From Parcubacteria group bacterium (GTDB taxonomy: Bacteria; Patescibacteriota; Minisyncoccia; Phycocordibacterales; Phycocordibacteraceae): 38,761 bases of DNA. The notes beneath the pieces were generated by a model. That model ran no database searches, was not told the DNA's origin, and saw nothing but the letters and a program-made list of their open reading frames with translations. Location: assembly GCA_028286545.1 (NCBI GenBank), contig JAQBRJ010000015.1, forward strand, positions 1-38,761, read 5' to 3'. The position numbers and the translations under genes are program-made. Of the stretch, positions 38,427-38,761 are shown one piece after another (within the stretch, counting starts at the first letter, position 1; the number at the start of each line of letters is the position of its first letter).

Positions 38427-38761
38427 GTGGGTAACAGGCTCGTTTGTACCCCGAGAGCGAGGTGTGAATGAATTCGTTACATCTCCCTCGGGCGAAAACC
38501 TGAATGTTATCCACATTCGCTATACCAGCAATACGCAATCCTGCCCGCTATACTACGTAAGTATTCCGAAACGCAGGGGGCGCATGCTGACACGATAGAG
38601 AGAACATTGACATTCATCCGGGCTTCACGATGCGCATAGCATAGTGACTCGGACCCATAGTGCGCCTAAGAAACGCATGAGAATGTTAGGTCGGAAAGGT
38701 GTAAGCCTTAGCCGGCCAGCCCGTCTTTAGAGTAAGGCGGGCATCAGTACAGAAGCACAGG
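38427..38761 (+). other. promoter-led structured untranslated region
   Basis: About 335 bp with no convincing gene. It holds a long hairpin, CCCGAG...AGGTGT with ACATCT...CTCGGG (about 38450-38492), enclosing a possible 11-codon mini-ORF at ATG 38468 (MNSLHLPRAKT) preceded by GAGGTG. A further stem GCCCGTC/GGCGGGC lies near the edge (about 38718-38741). I looked for RNase P, tmRNA, SRP, 6S, tRNA and rRNA signatures and found none that fit. It is either a noncoding RNA or a long leader of an off-window gene. Confidence 0.4.

Noticed and set aside
38507-38515. TTATCCACA, a consensus DnaA box
   Set aside because: A single isolated copy; no cluster, AT-rich region or dnaA/dnaN gene to support an origin.
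38305-38598. 97-codon plus-strand ORF after the winged-helix gene
   Set aside because: Begins inside the previous gene in another frame; later start candidates lack convincing SD spacing and the region is full of hairpins.
38640-38761. SRP RNA, RNase P, tmRNA or rRNA start
   Set aside because: A GGAAAGG-containing stretch recalls the SRP loop, but the conserved flanking bases and the hallmark motifs of each class are missing.

Overview
The window reads as chromosomal DNA of a Candidatus Patescibacteria (CPR) organism, most likely a parcubacterium of the Kaiserbacteria/Nomurabacteria type. This is inferred from gene content. Genes are short and tightly packed, and most translation genes have no Shine-Dalgarno (SD) sequence. 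There is a short RecO, a compact MetRS, a divergent EF-P, an IleRS carrying an inserted histidine-phosphatase domain and an XYP-type cyclodipeptide synthase. Stops follow the standard bacterial code. No tRNA, rRNA, CRISPR array, prophage or insertion sequence was recognised.

Layout. 1-1.4 kb: secE-nusG-rplK closed by a perfect palindromic terminator. 1.3-2.9 kb: two divergent CofE-like paralogs. 2.9-9.5 kb: nucleotide and folate genes (folA, a nucleotidyltransferase, a dCMP-deaminase fusion, two HIT proteins, thyA, dut, tmk, glyA) that together make dTMP and recycle its folate cofactor. 9.5-16.3 kb: small ORFs, argS, the ileS fusion and recO. 16.4-19.5 kb: glmM and a 470-aa unknown gene behind an elaborate leader RNA. 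19.6-28 kb: a surface protein, then glyS-CDPS-DUF427, an AI-2E-type permease, metG, and a DHH-like/2H-like pair. 28-31 kb: an orphan cassette, tatD, rpsF-ssb-rpsR. 31-38.4 kb: a membrane-anchored protein, efp, an ECF-type sigma factor with a membrane partner, a small zinc-ribbon ORF, recA/Ig-like/ftsK on the minus strand and a winged-helix protein. The last 0.4 kb is promoter-led, structured and apparently non-coding.

Two expression styles coexist. Many housekeeping genes have an extended -10 (TGnTAnnnT) ending 6-8 nt before the start codon, which predicts leaderless mRNA. A second set (5.1, 9.9, 11.9, 18.1, 28.2 and 33.5 kb) has GC-rich codon use and strong SDs, usually with a recognisable -35/-10 promoter and its own terminator. 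These look like independent, possibly acquired, cassettes.

Most notable: (1) a tRNA-dependent cyclodipeptide synthase candidate directly behind glycyl-tRNA synthetase and followed by DUF427; (2) a complete histidine-phosphatase active site inside isoleucyl-tRNA synthetase; (3) an attenuator-like leader ahead of the 470-aa gene, with an SD-led mini-ORF, mutually exclusive hairpins and an anti-SD; (4) the leaderless promoter pattern itself.
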